A stretch of DNA of 64,000 nucleotides from Spirillospora albida (GTDB lineage Bacteria > Actinomycetota > Actinomycetes > Streptosporangiales > Streptosporangiaceae). The stretch is from NCBI RefSeq assembly GCF_000718255.1, contig NZ_JOFJ01000008.1, positions 124,001 through 188,000 on the forward strand. Reading direction: 5' to 3'. The stretch's first letter is position 1, and each line of letters opens with the position of its first letter. The position numbers and the translations under genes were made by a program. The notes below the pieces were generated by a model. The model was not told the origin of the DNA. It searched no databases and worked only from the letters and a program-made list of their open reading frames with translations. This document shows positions 1 to 8,100 of the stretch, piece by piece.

Positions 1-461
1 CGGACGAGGCGGCGCACGTCGGCGTCGTCCAGCGCGGGCCGCCGCACCATGGACGAGAACAGCTCCAGCGCCGGCTCCAGCCGCGTCACCGGCACGTCCA
101 GCGCGACGCGGAGCGCGGTGAGGTCGGCGAGGGCGTAGACGGTGGCGCCGAGCCGCTCGAACGCGGCGGTCAGCGCGGTGCCGCCGCCGGGCTCGGTGCC
201 CTCCAGCAGCGCCCGCGCGGTGAGCGCCGCGACACCGTCCAGGCCGCCGGGCTCGCGTCCGGCGCCCGCGTGCAGGACGAGCCGGACCGCGGCGAGGCGG
301 CGTCCGGGCAGGTCGCAGCGGAGCGTCGCGGGACCGGCCGGCACGCGCCCGGCGGTTCCGGCCGGGAACGCCCACGCCGGGACGGCGCCGGGAACGGGGC
401 GCGGCTGCACGGCGATACCCGTGTCACTGCCGCTGCCATCACTGTCGGTCACGGCGTTCAC
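1..461 (-). CDS. M16 family peptidase, non-catalytic-type subunit (partial)
   Basis: The reading frame starts at GTG 461-459, overlapping the stop of the upstream M16 gene as GTGA, and runs off the left edge, so only about 153 N-terminal residues are visible. The segment around residues 62-85 (ALTARALLEGT) sits where an active M16 subunit has its zinc motif, and no HxxEH is present. In the M16B family, tandem genes commonly encode an active and an inactive subunit that form a heterodimeric clamshell, so this is probably the inactive partner. The overlap implies translational coupling. The frame differs from the longest open frame here, but the codon bias and family resemblance fit this one. 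Confidence 0.8.
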   Translation of the reverse strand, partial: MNAVTDSDGSGSDTGIAVQPRPVPGAVPAWAFPAGTAGRVPAGPATLRCDLPGRRLAAVRLVLHAGAGREPGGLDGVAALTARALLEGTEPGGGTALTAAFERLGATVYALADLTALRVALDVPVTRLEPALELFSSMVRRPALDDADVRRLV

Positions 462-1792
462 TGCGCTCCTTCGTAGGTCAGGGCGGTGCGGGCGCCGGGG
501 GCGAGCCACCGGCCCGCCATGTCCTTGATGGCGTCCGCGGTGACGGCCGCGGCGCGGCCCGGCGCGGTGAACACGCGGGCCGGGTCGCCGAACTGGGTGG
601 CGTTCTGCGACAGCGCGTTCGCCAGGCCCGTCACGGTCTCGGTCTGCTCCAGGAAGCTCCGCTCGGCCTGCGCGGTGGCGCGGGCGGTCTCGTCGGCGTC
701 GGGGCCGTCGGCGGCGAACCGGGCGAGCTCCTCGTCCAGCACGGCGGCGATCTTCTCCGGGTCGGGGCCGATCGCGTCCACGATGGCCAGGGAGGGACCG
801 GACGCGAGCCGCGTCACGCCCGCCCACACCTCGGTGGCGATCTGGTCGCGGCGGACCATCCGGTCGTAGAGCCGCGAACCGGACCCGCCGCCGAGGATCT
901 CGACGGCGAGTTCCGCGGCCTCGATGCCGTCGCCGCCATCGGTCGGCAGCGGGAACATCGCGAAGTAGGCGGGGGACGGGACGTCCTCGTTCAGCGCCTC
1001 GCCGTGCACCCCGGTCAGCGGGCCGAGTTCGCCCGGACGGGCGGGCGGCGTCCGCGGGCCGGCCGGCAGGCCGCCGAAGTAGCGCTCGACCGCGGCGATC
1101 GTCTTCTCGGGGTCGACGTCGCCGACGACGGACAGGACGGCGTTGGCCGGCGCGTACCAGGTCGCGAAGAAGTCGGCGCAGTCCTCGAGGGTGGTGGCGT
1201 CCAGGTCCTCCATGGACCCGATCGGCGTGTGCGCGTAGGGGTGCCCCTCTGGGAACGTCAGCGCGCACAGCCGCTCGAAGGCGGTCCCGTAGGGCTGGTT
1301 GTCGTAGCGCTGGCGGCGCTCGTTCTTCACGACGTCGCGCTGGTTGTCGAGGTTGGCCTGGGTCAGCGCCGCGGGCAGCGTGCCCATCCGGTCAGCCTCG
1401 AGCCAGAGGGCGAGTTCGAGATGGCTGACGGGAACCGTCTCGTAGTAGTTCGTCCGCTCGAAGGACGTGCTCGCGTTGAACGTGGCGCCGGCGCTCTCCA
1501 GGAGCGCGGCGTGCTCGCCCTCCGCGACGTTCGCGGACCCCTGGAACATGAGGTGCTCGAAGAGGTGGGCGAGCCCGGTGCGGCCGGCGCGCTCGTGGCG
1601 CGAACCGACTCCGTACCAGATGTTGACGGCGGCCAGCGGTACGACGTGGTCTTCGCAGACCACGACCCGCAGGCCATTGCCGAGCGTGTGCTCGTGCAGC
1701 GGCTGTTCGGCCACGGAGCGCTCCCGTCCGGTCGATGGTTGGACAGCCCCGCGCGCGTCGGCGGACGCGGCCCGGGCGGGCTTGATCTCCAC
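458..1792 (-). CDS. M16 family zinc metallopeptidase, catalytic subunit
   Basis: A 444-residue protein with the inverted zinc motif HLFEH at residues 76-80 and the distal glutamate in VVKNERR (E158), the metal-binding set of insulinase/processing-peptidase M16 enzymes. The length fits a single M16B subunit. There is no signal peptide, so it is probably cytoplasmic and degrades small peptides; the substrate cannot be read from sequence. The start is GTG 1792, with GGTGAG directly upstream. Its stop overlaps the start of the second M16 subunit at 461, forming a two-gene operon. The first 30 residues are poorly conserved, so the true start could lie slightly downstream. Confidence 0.92.
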   Translation of the reverse strand: MEIKPARAASADARGAVQPSTGRERSVAEQPLHEHTLGNGLRVVVCEDHVVPLAAVNIWYGVGSRHERAGRTGLAHLFEHLMFQGSANVAEGEHAALLESAGATFNASTSFERTNYYETVPVSHLELALWLEADRMGTLPAALTQANLDNQRDVVKNERRQRYDNQPYGTAFERLCALTFPEGHPYAHTPIGSMEDLDATTLEDCADFFATWYAPANAVLSVVGDVDPEKTIAAVERYFGGLPAGPRTPPARPGELGPLTGVHGEALNEDVPSPAYFAMFPLPTDGGDGIEAAELAVEILGGGSGSRLYDRMVRRDQIATEVWAGVTRLASGPSLAIVDAIGPDPEKIAAVLDEELARFAADGPDADETARATAQAERSFLEQTETVTGLANALSQNATQFGDPARVFTAPGRAAAVTADAIKDMAGRWLAPGARTALTYEGAQ

Positions 1793-1860
1793 CTCACCGT
1801 ACCGGTTTCGTCCACCGGGCAGGCGCCGCAGCGCACCGTCCGGCGGTCACCGGGAGAGCG

Positions 1861-2217
1861 TCAGGACGCGGCGGCCTCGTGCGCCGCGATGGCGTCCTCC
1901 AGCGACCCGTACAGGACGAAGATCTTCGTCAGCTGGGTCACGTGGAACACCCGGCGGACGCGGTCGTTCACGCCCATGAACGCCATCGAGCCGTCGCGGG
2001 CCCGGAGGCGGTGGTAGATGCCGACCAGCACGCCGAGGCCCGTCGAGTCGAGGAAGGTGACCTCGCCGAGGTCGATGACGAGGTGCGGGGCGGTTTCGTC
2101 GTCGATGATGCCGAGCAGCGCCTCCCGCAGCCGGGGGCTGGTGAAGACGTCGATCTCACCGCTGATCTTGACGACGGTGAGGCCTCTCTCGACCCGATGC
2201 TCGACAGCGAATTCCAC
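1861..2217 (-). CDS. STAS-domain anti-sigma factor antagonist
   Basis: A 118-residue single STAS domain like SpoIIAA/RsbV/BldG. The phosphorylatable serine lies in FLDSTGLGVLV (S58), the position used in SpoIIAA. In the family, the unphosphorylated antagonist binds an HATPase-type anti-sigma kinase and frees the sigma factor. The start is GTG 2217, with GGGAG five bases upstream. The gene lies 90 bp downstream of an HATPase_c_2 protein on the same strand, its most likely partner. The cognate sigma factor is not adjacent, as is common for Streptomyces-type partner-switch pairs. Confidence 0.9.
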   Translation of the reverse strand: MEFAVEHRVERGLTVVKISGEIDVFTSPRLREALLGIIDDETAPHLVIDLGEVTFLDSTGLGVLVGIYHRLRARDGSMAFMGVNDRVRRVFHVTQLTKIFVLYGSLEDAIAAHEAAAS

Positions 2218-2307
2218 CGGTGCTCCCTTTGTCGCTCGTGGTGCCTGTGCCGCTCGTCGGAAAGACCCCTATACCCGGCTCCTCGCGTCCTACCCTTCAA
2301 AAGGAGA

Positions 2308-2982
2308 TCAAGGGGCGTCCGGGCAGCGGAACAGCGCCCAGACCACCTTGCCGGCGTGCAGGGGACGCCATCCCCACCGGACGCTGAACGAGTCCACCAG
2401 GTGGAGTCCGCGGCCCGTCTCGGCGATGTAGTCCGGTTCCTTCCGGCGCGGCGCGGCGGTACTGGAGTCCATGATCCCGCAGAGCACCCACGGTCCCCGG
2501 TGGGTGAGCAGGAGCCGGATCTCCGCGGGCGCGGAGCCGAGCGGGTCGGCCGGATCGCCGTACACGCCCGCGCGGTGCACGGTGCCGTCCGGCCGCCCGC
2601 CCGCCGTTGTGCCGCGACGGTCGAACGCCGTCGCCTCACGGTCGTCGAATGCCGCCGCGCCGCCGTGCCGGAGGGCGTTCGTGACGAGTTCCGAGACGAC
2701 GAGCCCGACATCGTCGGTCAGGGCGGGCACGCCCCACTCGCGGAGCAGCGAGAGAGTGAAGTGCCGCGCGTCGGTGACGGACTCGGGGTCGGGTGGGACG
2801 GTGTAGGAGACGGTCCCGCCGGCGAGTTCCGTGAGCGCGGTCAGCGCCGATTCGAGGCGGGACGGCAGATCGGACGATTCCGGTATGGGTGTCGAGCACG
2901 CGGCATCGCTCGGGGGGGCCGTCGGCCTCACGGCGAGGCCGACCTCCCACCGCGTGTGGTCGTGCGCCTGGCGTGACGTCAT
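2308..2982 (-). CDS. ATP-binding protein, anti-sigma (RsbW/SpoIIAB-like) kinase
   Basis: A 224-residue GHKL-fold protein. The N-box is SELVTNALRHGG, and a later ATP-lid motif reads TGRGLHLVDSF; both match the HATPase_c_2 family that phosphorylates STAS antagonists or holds sigma factors. About 65 extra residues precede the fold and resemble nothing I recognise. It starts at ATG 2982. A STAS gene follows 90 bp downstream, supporting a partner-switching role. Many actinomycete members of this family are orphan regulators with unknown targets, so the sigma factor it controls is open. Confidence 0.85.
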   Translation of the reverse strand: MTSRQAHDHTRWEVGLAVRPTAPPSDAACSTPIPESSDLPSRLESALTALTELAGGTVSYTVPPDPESVTDARHFTLSLLREWGVPALTDDVGLVVSELVTNALRHGGAAAFDDREATAFDRRGTTAGGRPDGTVHRAGVYGDPADPLGSAPAEIRLLLTHRGPWVLCGIMDSSTAAPRRKEPDYIAETGRGLHLVDSFSVRWGWRPLHAGKVVWALFRCPDAP

Positions 2983-3076
2983 TCCCGGGACCCCGCAGAG
3001 TGATCTCGTTGTGCAGCCGTGGCTCGGAAGTCTCGTGCGTTATCCTGCGCATCGTAGCGTGCGAATGCAAGACCCA

Positions 3077-3088
3077 ATGCACGTGCAT
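3077..3088. promoter_or_regulatory. 12-bp palindrome in divergent promoter region
   Basis: A perfect palindrome, ATGCACGTGCAT, in the 240-bp gap between the anti-sigma-type gene (minus) and the XRE/DUF5753 regulator (plus). It is flanked by TGCAAG at about 3066 and an inverted ACTTGC at about 3094, giving a nested symmetric layout. The region is less GC-rich than its surroundings. An operator for the adjacent XRE regulator is a reasonable guess, but nothing in the sequence proves it. Confidence 0.35.
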
Positions 3089-3222
3089 CCGAACTTGCGG
3101 GGTGGGTGAGTCGGGCGTGCACGGCAGGAACGGAGGTGGACGGCAGAGACGCTGAAGCCGCGAAACACTGAGGCCAGTGGCACACTAGGTGCGCTGTCCG
3201 CCATTTAGCCGGGAGGTTGGGC

Positions 3223-4089
3223 GTGACTCCAGAGACGCCGGGAAGCGGATCGACGGTCCGTCGGATCCTGCTCGGGTCACAGCTTCGCCGTCTGCGCGAA
3301 GAGAAAGGCGTGACCCGCCAGGAGGCCGGCTACGTCATCCGTGCGTCGGAGTCGAAGATCAGCCGTCTCGAGCTCGGCCGTGTCAGCTTCAAGGAACGCG
3401 ACGTCGACGACCTGCTGACGCTCTACGGCGTCACGGACAAGACGGAACGCGAATCGCTCCTGCAACTGGCGCGCGAGGCCAACACGCCCGGATGGTGGCA
3501 CCGGTACAACGACGTCCTGCCCGGCTGGTTCCAGACCTATGTCGGCCTGGAGGAGTCGGCGGCGCTGATCCGCACGTACGAACTGCAGTTCGTCCCGGGA
3601 CTGCTGCAGTCGGAGGGGTACGCGCGTGCGGTGATCCGCCTGGGGAACGCCGGAGCCGCCGAACACGAGATCGACCAGCGCGTGGCGCTGCGCATGCAGC
3701 GCCAGGAACGCCTCACCGGCCCGGAGGCACCGCGCCTGTGGGCCGTGCTGGACGAGGGGGCGCTCAAGCGCCCCATCGGCGGACCCGAGGTGATGCGGGG
3801 CCAGTTCGAGCATCTCATCGAGATGTCGAAACTGCCCAACGTCACCATCCAGATCATGCCGTTCAGGTTCGGCGGCCACGCCGCCGAAGGGGGGGCCTTC
3901 ACCATCCTGCGCTTTCCCGAGCAGGACCTGCCGGACGTGGTGTACGTCGAGAACCTCACGGGCGCGATGTACCTGGACAAGCGCGACGACGTCGACACCT
4001 ATCTGCAGGCGATGGAACGCCTGTGCGTCGACAGTGCGACCCCGGAACGCACCGTCGAGCTTCTTGGTGATCTTCTCAGAGAGACATGA
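3223..4089 (+). CDS. XRE-family helix-turn-helix regulator with DUF5753
   Basis: A 288-residue protein. An N-terminal HTH spans about residues 15-70 (LGSQLRRLREEKGVTRQEA ... SESKISRLELG), and a DUF5753 domain covers the rest (PGLLQSEGYARAVI, LWAVLDEGAL, VTIQIMPF). GTG 3223 is chosen because GGGAGG at 3211-3216 is six bases upstream; the earlier TTG at 3217 abuts the same motif. In actinomycetes these proteins are usually paired with a small DUF397 protein, as here through an ATGA overlap. Characterised members such as WhiJ act in developmental control. The target of this copy is unknown. Confidence 0.92.
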   Translation: MTPETPGSGSTVRRILLGSQLRRLREEKGVTRQEAGYVIRASESKISRLELGRVSFKERDVDDLLTLYGVTDKTERESLLQLAREANTPGWWHRYNDVLPGWFQTYVGLEESAALIRTYELQFVPGLLQSEGYARAVIRLGNAGAAEHEIDQRVALRMQRQERLTGPEAPRLWAVLDEGALKRPIGGPEVMRGQFEHLIEMSKLPNVTIQIMPFRFGGHAAEGGAFTILRFPEQDLPDVVYVENLTGAMYLDKRDDVDTYLQAMERLCVDSATPERTVELLGDLLRET

Positions 4090-4370
4090 TGCTCCACATC
4101 TCTTACGGCCCGACGATGGCCGATCCTCACGAGTACGACAACGGGATGCCCGCCACCGAGCTCCACGGGGCACGGTGGCTGAAGTCCCGGCGCAGCAACT
4201 CCCAGGGAAACTGCGTCGAGATCGCCGAACTGCCCGACGGGCAGGTGGCGATGCGCAATTCCCGGCACCCCGAGGGCCCCGCCCTCATCTACACCCGCCA
4301 CGAGATCGAGGCCCTCATCCTTGGAGCCAAGGACGGGGACTTCGACCATCTCATCCTCTCCCGCAACTGA
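4086..4370 (+). CDS. DUF397 domain protein
   Basis: A 94-residue protein with the DUF397 signature: WLKSRRSNSQGNCVEIAELPDG, then MRNSRHPEGPALIYT. It overlaps the XRE gene stop as ATGA, so the two are translationally coupled. DUF397 proteins accompany XRE/DUF5753 regulators and are thought to modulate or antagonise them. The 25-residue leader before the domain is longer than usual, and an internal ATG (MADPHEYDNG) is an alternative start. Confidence 0.9.
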   Translation: MMLHISYGPTMADPHEYDNGMPATELHGARWLKSRRSNSQGNCVEIAELPDGQVAMRNSRHPEGPALIYTRHEIEALILGAKDGDFDHLILSRN

Positions 4371-4377
4371 AACCGAG

Positions 4378-4405
4378 AGGCCACCCCGACGAAGGGGTGG
4401 CCTTT
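4378..4405 (+). terminator. Rho-independent-type terminator of XRE-DUF397 operon
   Basis: A ten-base stem, AGGCCACCCC (4378-4387) pairing with GGGGTGGCCT (4394-4403), around a six-base loop and followed by TTT. It begins eight bases after the DUF397 stop codon. Confidence 0.85.
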
Positions 4406-4502
4406 CCTCATGGCCCGCAGGGCGCGGCGCCCCCGTCCCCCGAAACAGGCGACACGGTCCCCACGCTCTCACCGAGCCCTGAACTCCGAACCCCGACACA
4501 AA

Positions 4503-4530
4503 GGCCCCCATGCCCGAGGGCATGGGAGCC
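4503..4530 (-). terminator. Hairpin terminator of small minus-strand unit
   Basis: A perfect nine-base inverted repeat, CCCATGCCC (4507-4515) and GGGCATGGG (4518-4526), extended by GGCC-type pairing. Read on the minus strand it is followed by TTT. It lies 15 bases past the stop of the small minus-strand ORF and fits termination of that transcript. Confidence 0.65.
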
Positions 4531-4544
4531 TGCGCAGCCGTGGG

Positions 4545-4727
4545 TCAGGCCGGGTCGGGGGACCTACGCGCGGGACGCGCCGCCGCCCGGCCGTCTCTAC
4601 CGCCCGGCGGGCCCTCCGGGGCGTGATGCCGTTCCAGCCGCGCCGCGAGCGCGAGTGCCCGCAGCGACGTCGTCTTCATCTGCGTCCGTCCGGCCAAGGG
4701 CCGCGGCGTGGGAATGCTCGTATGCAC
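4545..4727 (-). CDS. Small hypothetical protein (60 aa)
   Basis: Not recognised. A GTG start at 4727-4725 lies five bases after a perfect AGGAGG. The 60-residue product is rich in Arg, Ala and Pro, with a possible short basic helix (MKTTSLRALALAARLERH, residues 17-34). About four fifths of third codon positions are G or C, in line with real genes here. Support comes from the ideal Shine-Dalgarno, a TGCA-type palindrome 37-48 bases upstream where a promoter would lie, and a hairpin terminator just after the stop. An alternative ATG lies one base after the Shine-Dalgarno but gives a less convincing frame. The unit could also be a regulatory RNA. Confidence 0.5.
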   Translation of the reverse strand: MHTSIPTPRPLAGRTQMKTTSLRALALAARLERHHAPEGPPGGRDGRAAARPARRSPDPA

Positions 4728-4763
4728 GCATACCTCCTAGAGATCTTCCAGCGATGTCATTAC

Positions 4764-4775
4764 TTGCAACTGCAA
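4764..4775. promoter_or_regulatory. TTGCA-type palindrome upstream of small gene
   Basis: TTGCAACTGCAA is an inverted repeat (TTGCA, two-base centre, TGCAA) in the AT-richer stretch 4730-4860, next to another TTGC at 4780. It sits about 40 bases upstream of the GTG of the small minus-strand gene. It resembles the TGCA-containing symmetry upstream of the neighbouring XRE gene, so the same regulator might bind both. That link is inference. Confidence 0.35.
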
Positions 4776-5111
4776 AGACTTGCCCCGTATTCCCCCACCC
4801 ACACCTCCCGCCCCATCACCTTCATCACAATGAGTACATGTATCGCCACTGAGTGTATCTACGCCCATGACCGCACGGACACGCGCGGCGGCCCCACCGC
4901 CGCGCGCATGCGGCGCAGGAGGTCAGGGGCGCGGTTACCGCTCCCGCAGCCGTCGGCGTGGCCTCCGTGGGCCGGTTCGAGTCATGAGAGCTGCACGCGA
5001 TTCGGCCGGGAGGATCGCATACGACCGACCATGTTGGGTCGAGCCGTGGGGGGGCGGGCTGTGCGGCCGATGTGGTGGGTTCGGGCCGGTGATGATCGGG
5101 GTGAGCGCGGG
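4776..5111. other. Intergenic stretch without a supported gene
   Basis: About 336 bases between the putative promoter of the small minus-strand gene and the end of the AAA gene. The left part (to about 4860) is AT-richer than the surroundings and probably carries promoter elements. A 96-codon minus-strand frame at 4825-5115 overlaps the AAA stop as GTGA, but its third-position bias is weak and it resembles no family I know. Confidence 0.4.
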
Positions 5112-8100
5112 TCACAGGTACAGGCCGACTTGGCCTGAAGGGTTCGTGGTGGGTGGGCGGAGGTCGGTGGCTTGGAGGGTGATCAGGTCGGTGGGAGGCG
5201 AGTCGTCGGTCAGGCGTTCCGACTGGACGGCTATCGCGGTGTCCAGGAGGTTGCGCATCAGGCGGCCGTTGCCGAAGGCGGGGCCCCTCGGGATGTCGCG
5301 GAGCAGGGTGTGCAGGCGCGGCTTGACGTCGGGCGTCAGGATGAGGCCCTCGGCGGCGGCCTGGTGCTCGAAGATGGCCGCCAGTTCGGTGTCGGTGTAG
5401 TCGGGGAACCTCAGGTGCTTCGGGAAGCGTGATTCGAGGCCGGAATTGGCCTTCAGGAAGGTCTCCATCTCGCGTTCGTAGCCCGCCGCGATGACGACGA
5501 GGTCGCCTCGGTACTCCTCCATGAGCTGGACGAGGGTGGCGAGGGCCTCCTGGCCGTAGGAGTCACCGGCGAGGGCGTACGCCTCGTCCACGAACAGGAT
5601 GCCGCCCAGGGCCTGCTCCACCGCGGCGCGGACGCGGGGTGCCGTCTGGCCCAGGTAGGAGGCGACGAGGTCGGCGCGGGAGACCTCCACGAGGTGGCCG
5701 GAGGACAGCAGCCCCAGGGAGGCGTACACGGACGCGACGAGGCGGGCCACGGTGGTCTTGGCCGTGCCGGGGTTGCCGGTGAAGACCATGTGGCGGGTCG
5801 GGACGGTCACGGAGTGGCCGGCGGCGCGGCGGAGTTCGGCGGCGCGGGCCTCGGCGGCGAGGCGGCGGACCTCCTCCTTGACGGAGGTGAGGCCGATCAG
5901 CGCGTCCAGGGCGGCCATCGGGTCCTCGGCGGGGGTGACGCGGGTGGTGCCGGTGAGGGAGTCCGGGATGTCGGCCGGGAGGAGGGTGGCGAGGTCTTCC
6001 GGGGTGGCCTTCTTCTTCGCGGTGACACGGGCGGCCTGGAGGGCGGTGGCGCGCTCGGCCAGGTTGCGCATGACGCGGGCGTTGCCGAACGACCGGCCGC
6101 GGGGGGCGCGGCGGAGCAGCTCGGAGAGCTTCGCGCGGGCGGCGGGGGTCGCGGTGAGGCCGGCGGCGGCCGCCTGGCCCGTGAAGATCTCGATGAGCTG
6201 GTCGTCGGTGAAGTCGGGGAACCGGACCGTGGTCGGGAACCGCGACGCGAGGCCGGGGTCGGAGGCGATGAAGCGGCGCATCTCGCGCTCGTAGCCGGCG
6301 ACGATGACGACGAGGTCGTCGCGGTTGTCCTCCATGACCTTGAGGAGCTCGGCGATGGCCTCGGGGCCGTAGTCGTCGGACAGGTCGCTCTGCGTCAGGG
6401 AGTACGCCTCGTCGATGAACAGGACGCCGCCGACGGCCCGCTGCGCGACGGCGCGGGTCTTGACGGCCGTCTCGCCGATGTACTGGCCGACGAGGCCGGA
6501 GCGGCCCGTCTCGACGAGGTGCCCGGACGACAGGACGCCGAGGTCCTTGAAGACGCGGGCGAGGAGGCGGGCGACGACGGTCTTGCCGGTGCCGGGGCTG
6601 CCGGTGAAGACCATGTGGCGGGCGGGGGCGATGCCGGGCATGCCCGCCTCGCGGCGCAGCGCGGCGGCCTTCGCGCTCGCGGTCAGCAGCTCGATCTCCC
6701 GCTTGACGGTGGTGAGGCCGGTGAGGGCCTCCAGCTCCGCCATGGGGTCGGACGGCGTGCCGGACGCGTCGAACGACGCGGGGATGTCGGGGCGCTTCAC
6801 CACGAGTTCCTCGCCGGGCTCCGTGCGCTTGCGGACGGCGGTGACGACCGTGTCGGCGAGGTGCTGGGCGAGGCGGGCGTTGCGCAGGTTCCGGACGGGC
6901 GGCGTCCGGACGAGCAGTTCGCCGGCGGCGGTGAGGGCCCGCTTGTGGGCGCGGGCGCCGCGCTGGTGCAGGGCGCGGTTGAACAGCTCGGCGTAGCCCT
7001 CCGCGTCGAAGGGGTGCGTCCGGACGACCTGGAACCGCAGCGCGAGGGCGGGGTTGACCTCGCGGATGCGCTCGTCGCCGCCCGGTTCGCAGAGGGCGAC
7101 GACGTGCAGGTCGTCGTTGACGTCGAGGGCGCGGTGGAGTTCCTCGACGATGGCCTCGCCGCTGCGGACGTCGCGGGACATGTCGTCCAGCCCGTCGATG
7201 ACCATGAGGCGGCTGCCGGCGGAGTCGCGCGCGTCGTTGTAGAGGTGGGTGGTGGCGGCGGACACCTCCTTGGCGGCGAAGAAGTCGTCGGCGAGCCAGA
7301 GCGGCGGGTCGGTGATCTGCCGTTCGCGGAGCAGGCGGGCGATCTCCTGCGCGGCGTCGCGCTTGCCGGTGCCATCCGGGCCGACGAGTATCAGCCGGAC
7401 GGGCTTGTCGCCCTCGGCGATCTCCTCCAGCGCGGCGACGACGTCCGGCTGGCCGATGAGGGTGGAGCCGATCTCGGCGCGGCGGGTGCGGCGAGTGCGG
7501 GACGGGGCCTTCCCGACGCCGGCGGCGAGGGGGTTGACCATGCGGCGGCGGGGCGCGAAGAGGCGGCGGAGGTCCTCCTCGAACTCGCCGACGGGGATCC
7601 ATTCCGGTTCGGGGATCTGCGCCTCGCCGGGGAAGCCCTGCGCGGCGCCGGTGAAGCGCATCGCCATGTCGAGCCAGGCGCGGCACGTCTCGCCGGCTCC
7701 GGCGCCGAGCGCGCGGGCGAGCCACGCGCGCGTTCTGGCGTACCAGGGGTGCCCCTCGAAGTCGGCGCGTTCGGCGGCGAACCGCTCGAGCAGCTCCCCG
7801 AACCTGTCCTCGGTGAGGACGGCCGACAGCTCGGCCGGGACCTGCTGCAGGCCGCCCTGCAGGAGGAGGTGGACGAGGAGCTCGTCGGTGGACTCGTCGT
7901 GCGGCGCGACCTCGAGGAGGTGTTCGTGGACGGGCTGCAGACCCGACCACACCCATTCCAGGTAGCCGATCGGCCCGGCGAGTTCGGGCAGCACGGCGAC
8001 GACGTCGTCGGGGGCGTGCGCCATCCAGAGGTCGCGCTGCTCGGGCAGCGGTGCCGACAGTGACAGGCCGGGCGGGGGCGAGGCGTAGAGCCGCTTCAGC

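Noticed and set aside
4825..5115. 96-codon minus-strand frame overlapping the AAA stop by GTGA
   Set aside because: Third-position GC bias is weak, there is no separate ribosome site beyond the overlap and no family resemblance. It ends in the AT-rich promoter patch of the small gene.
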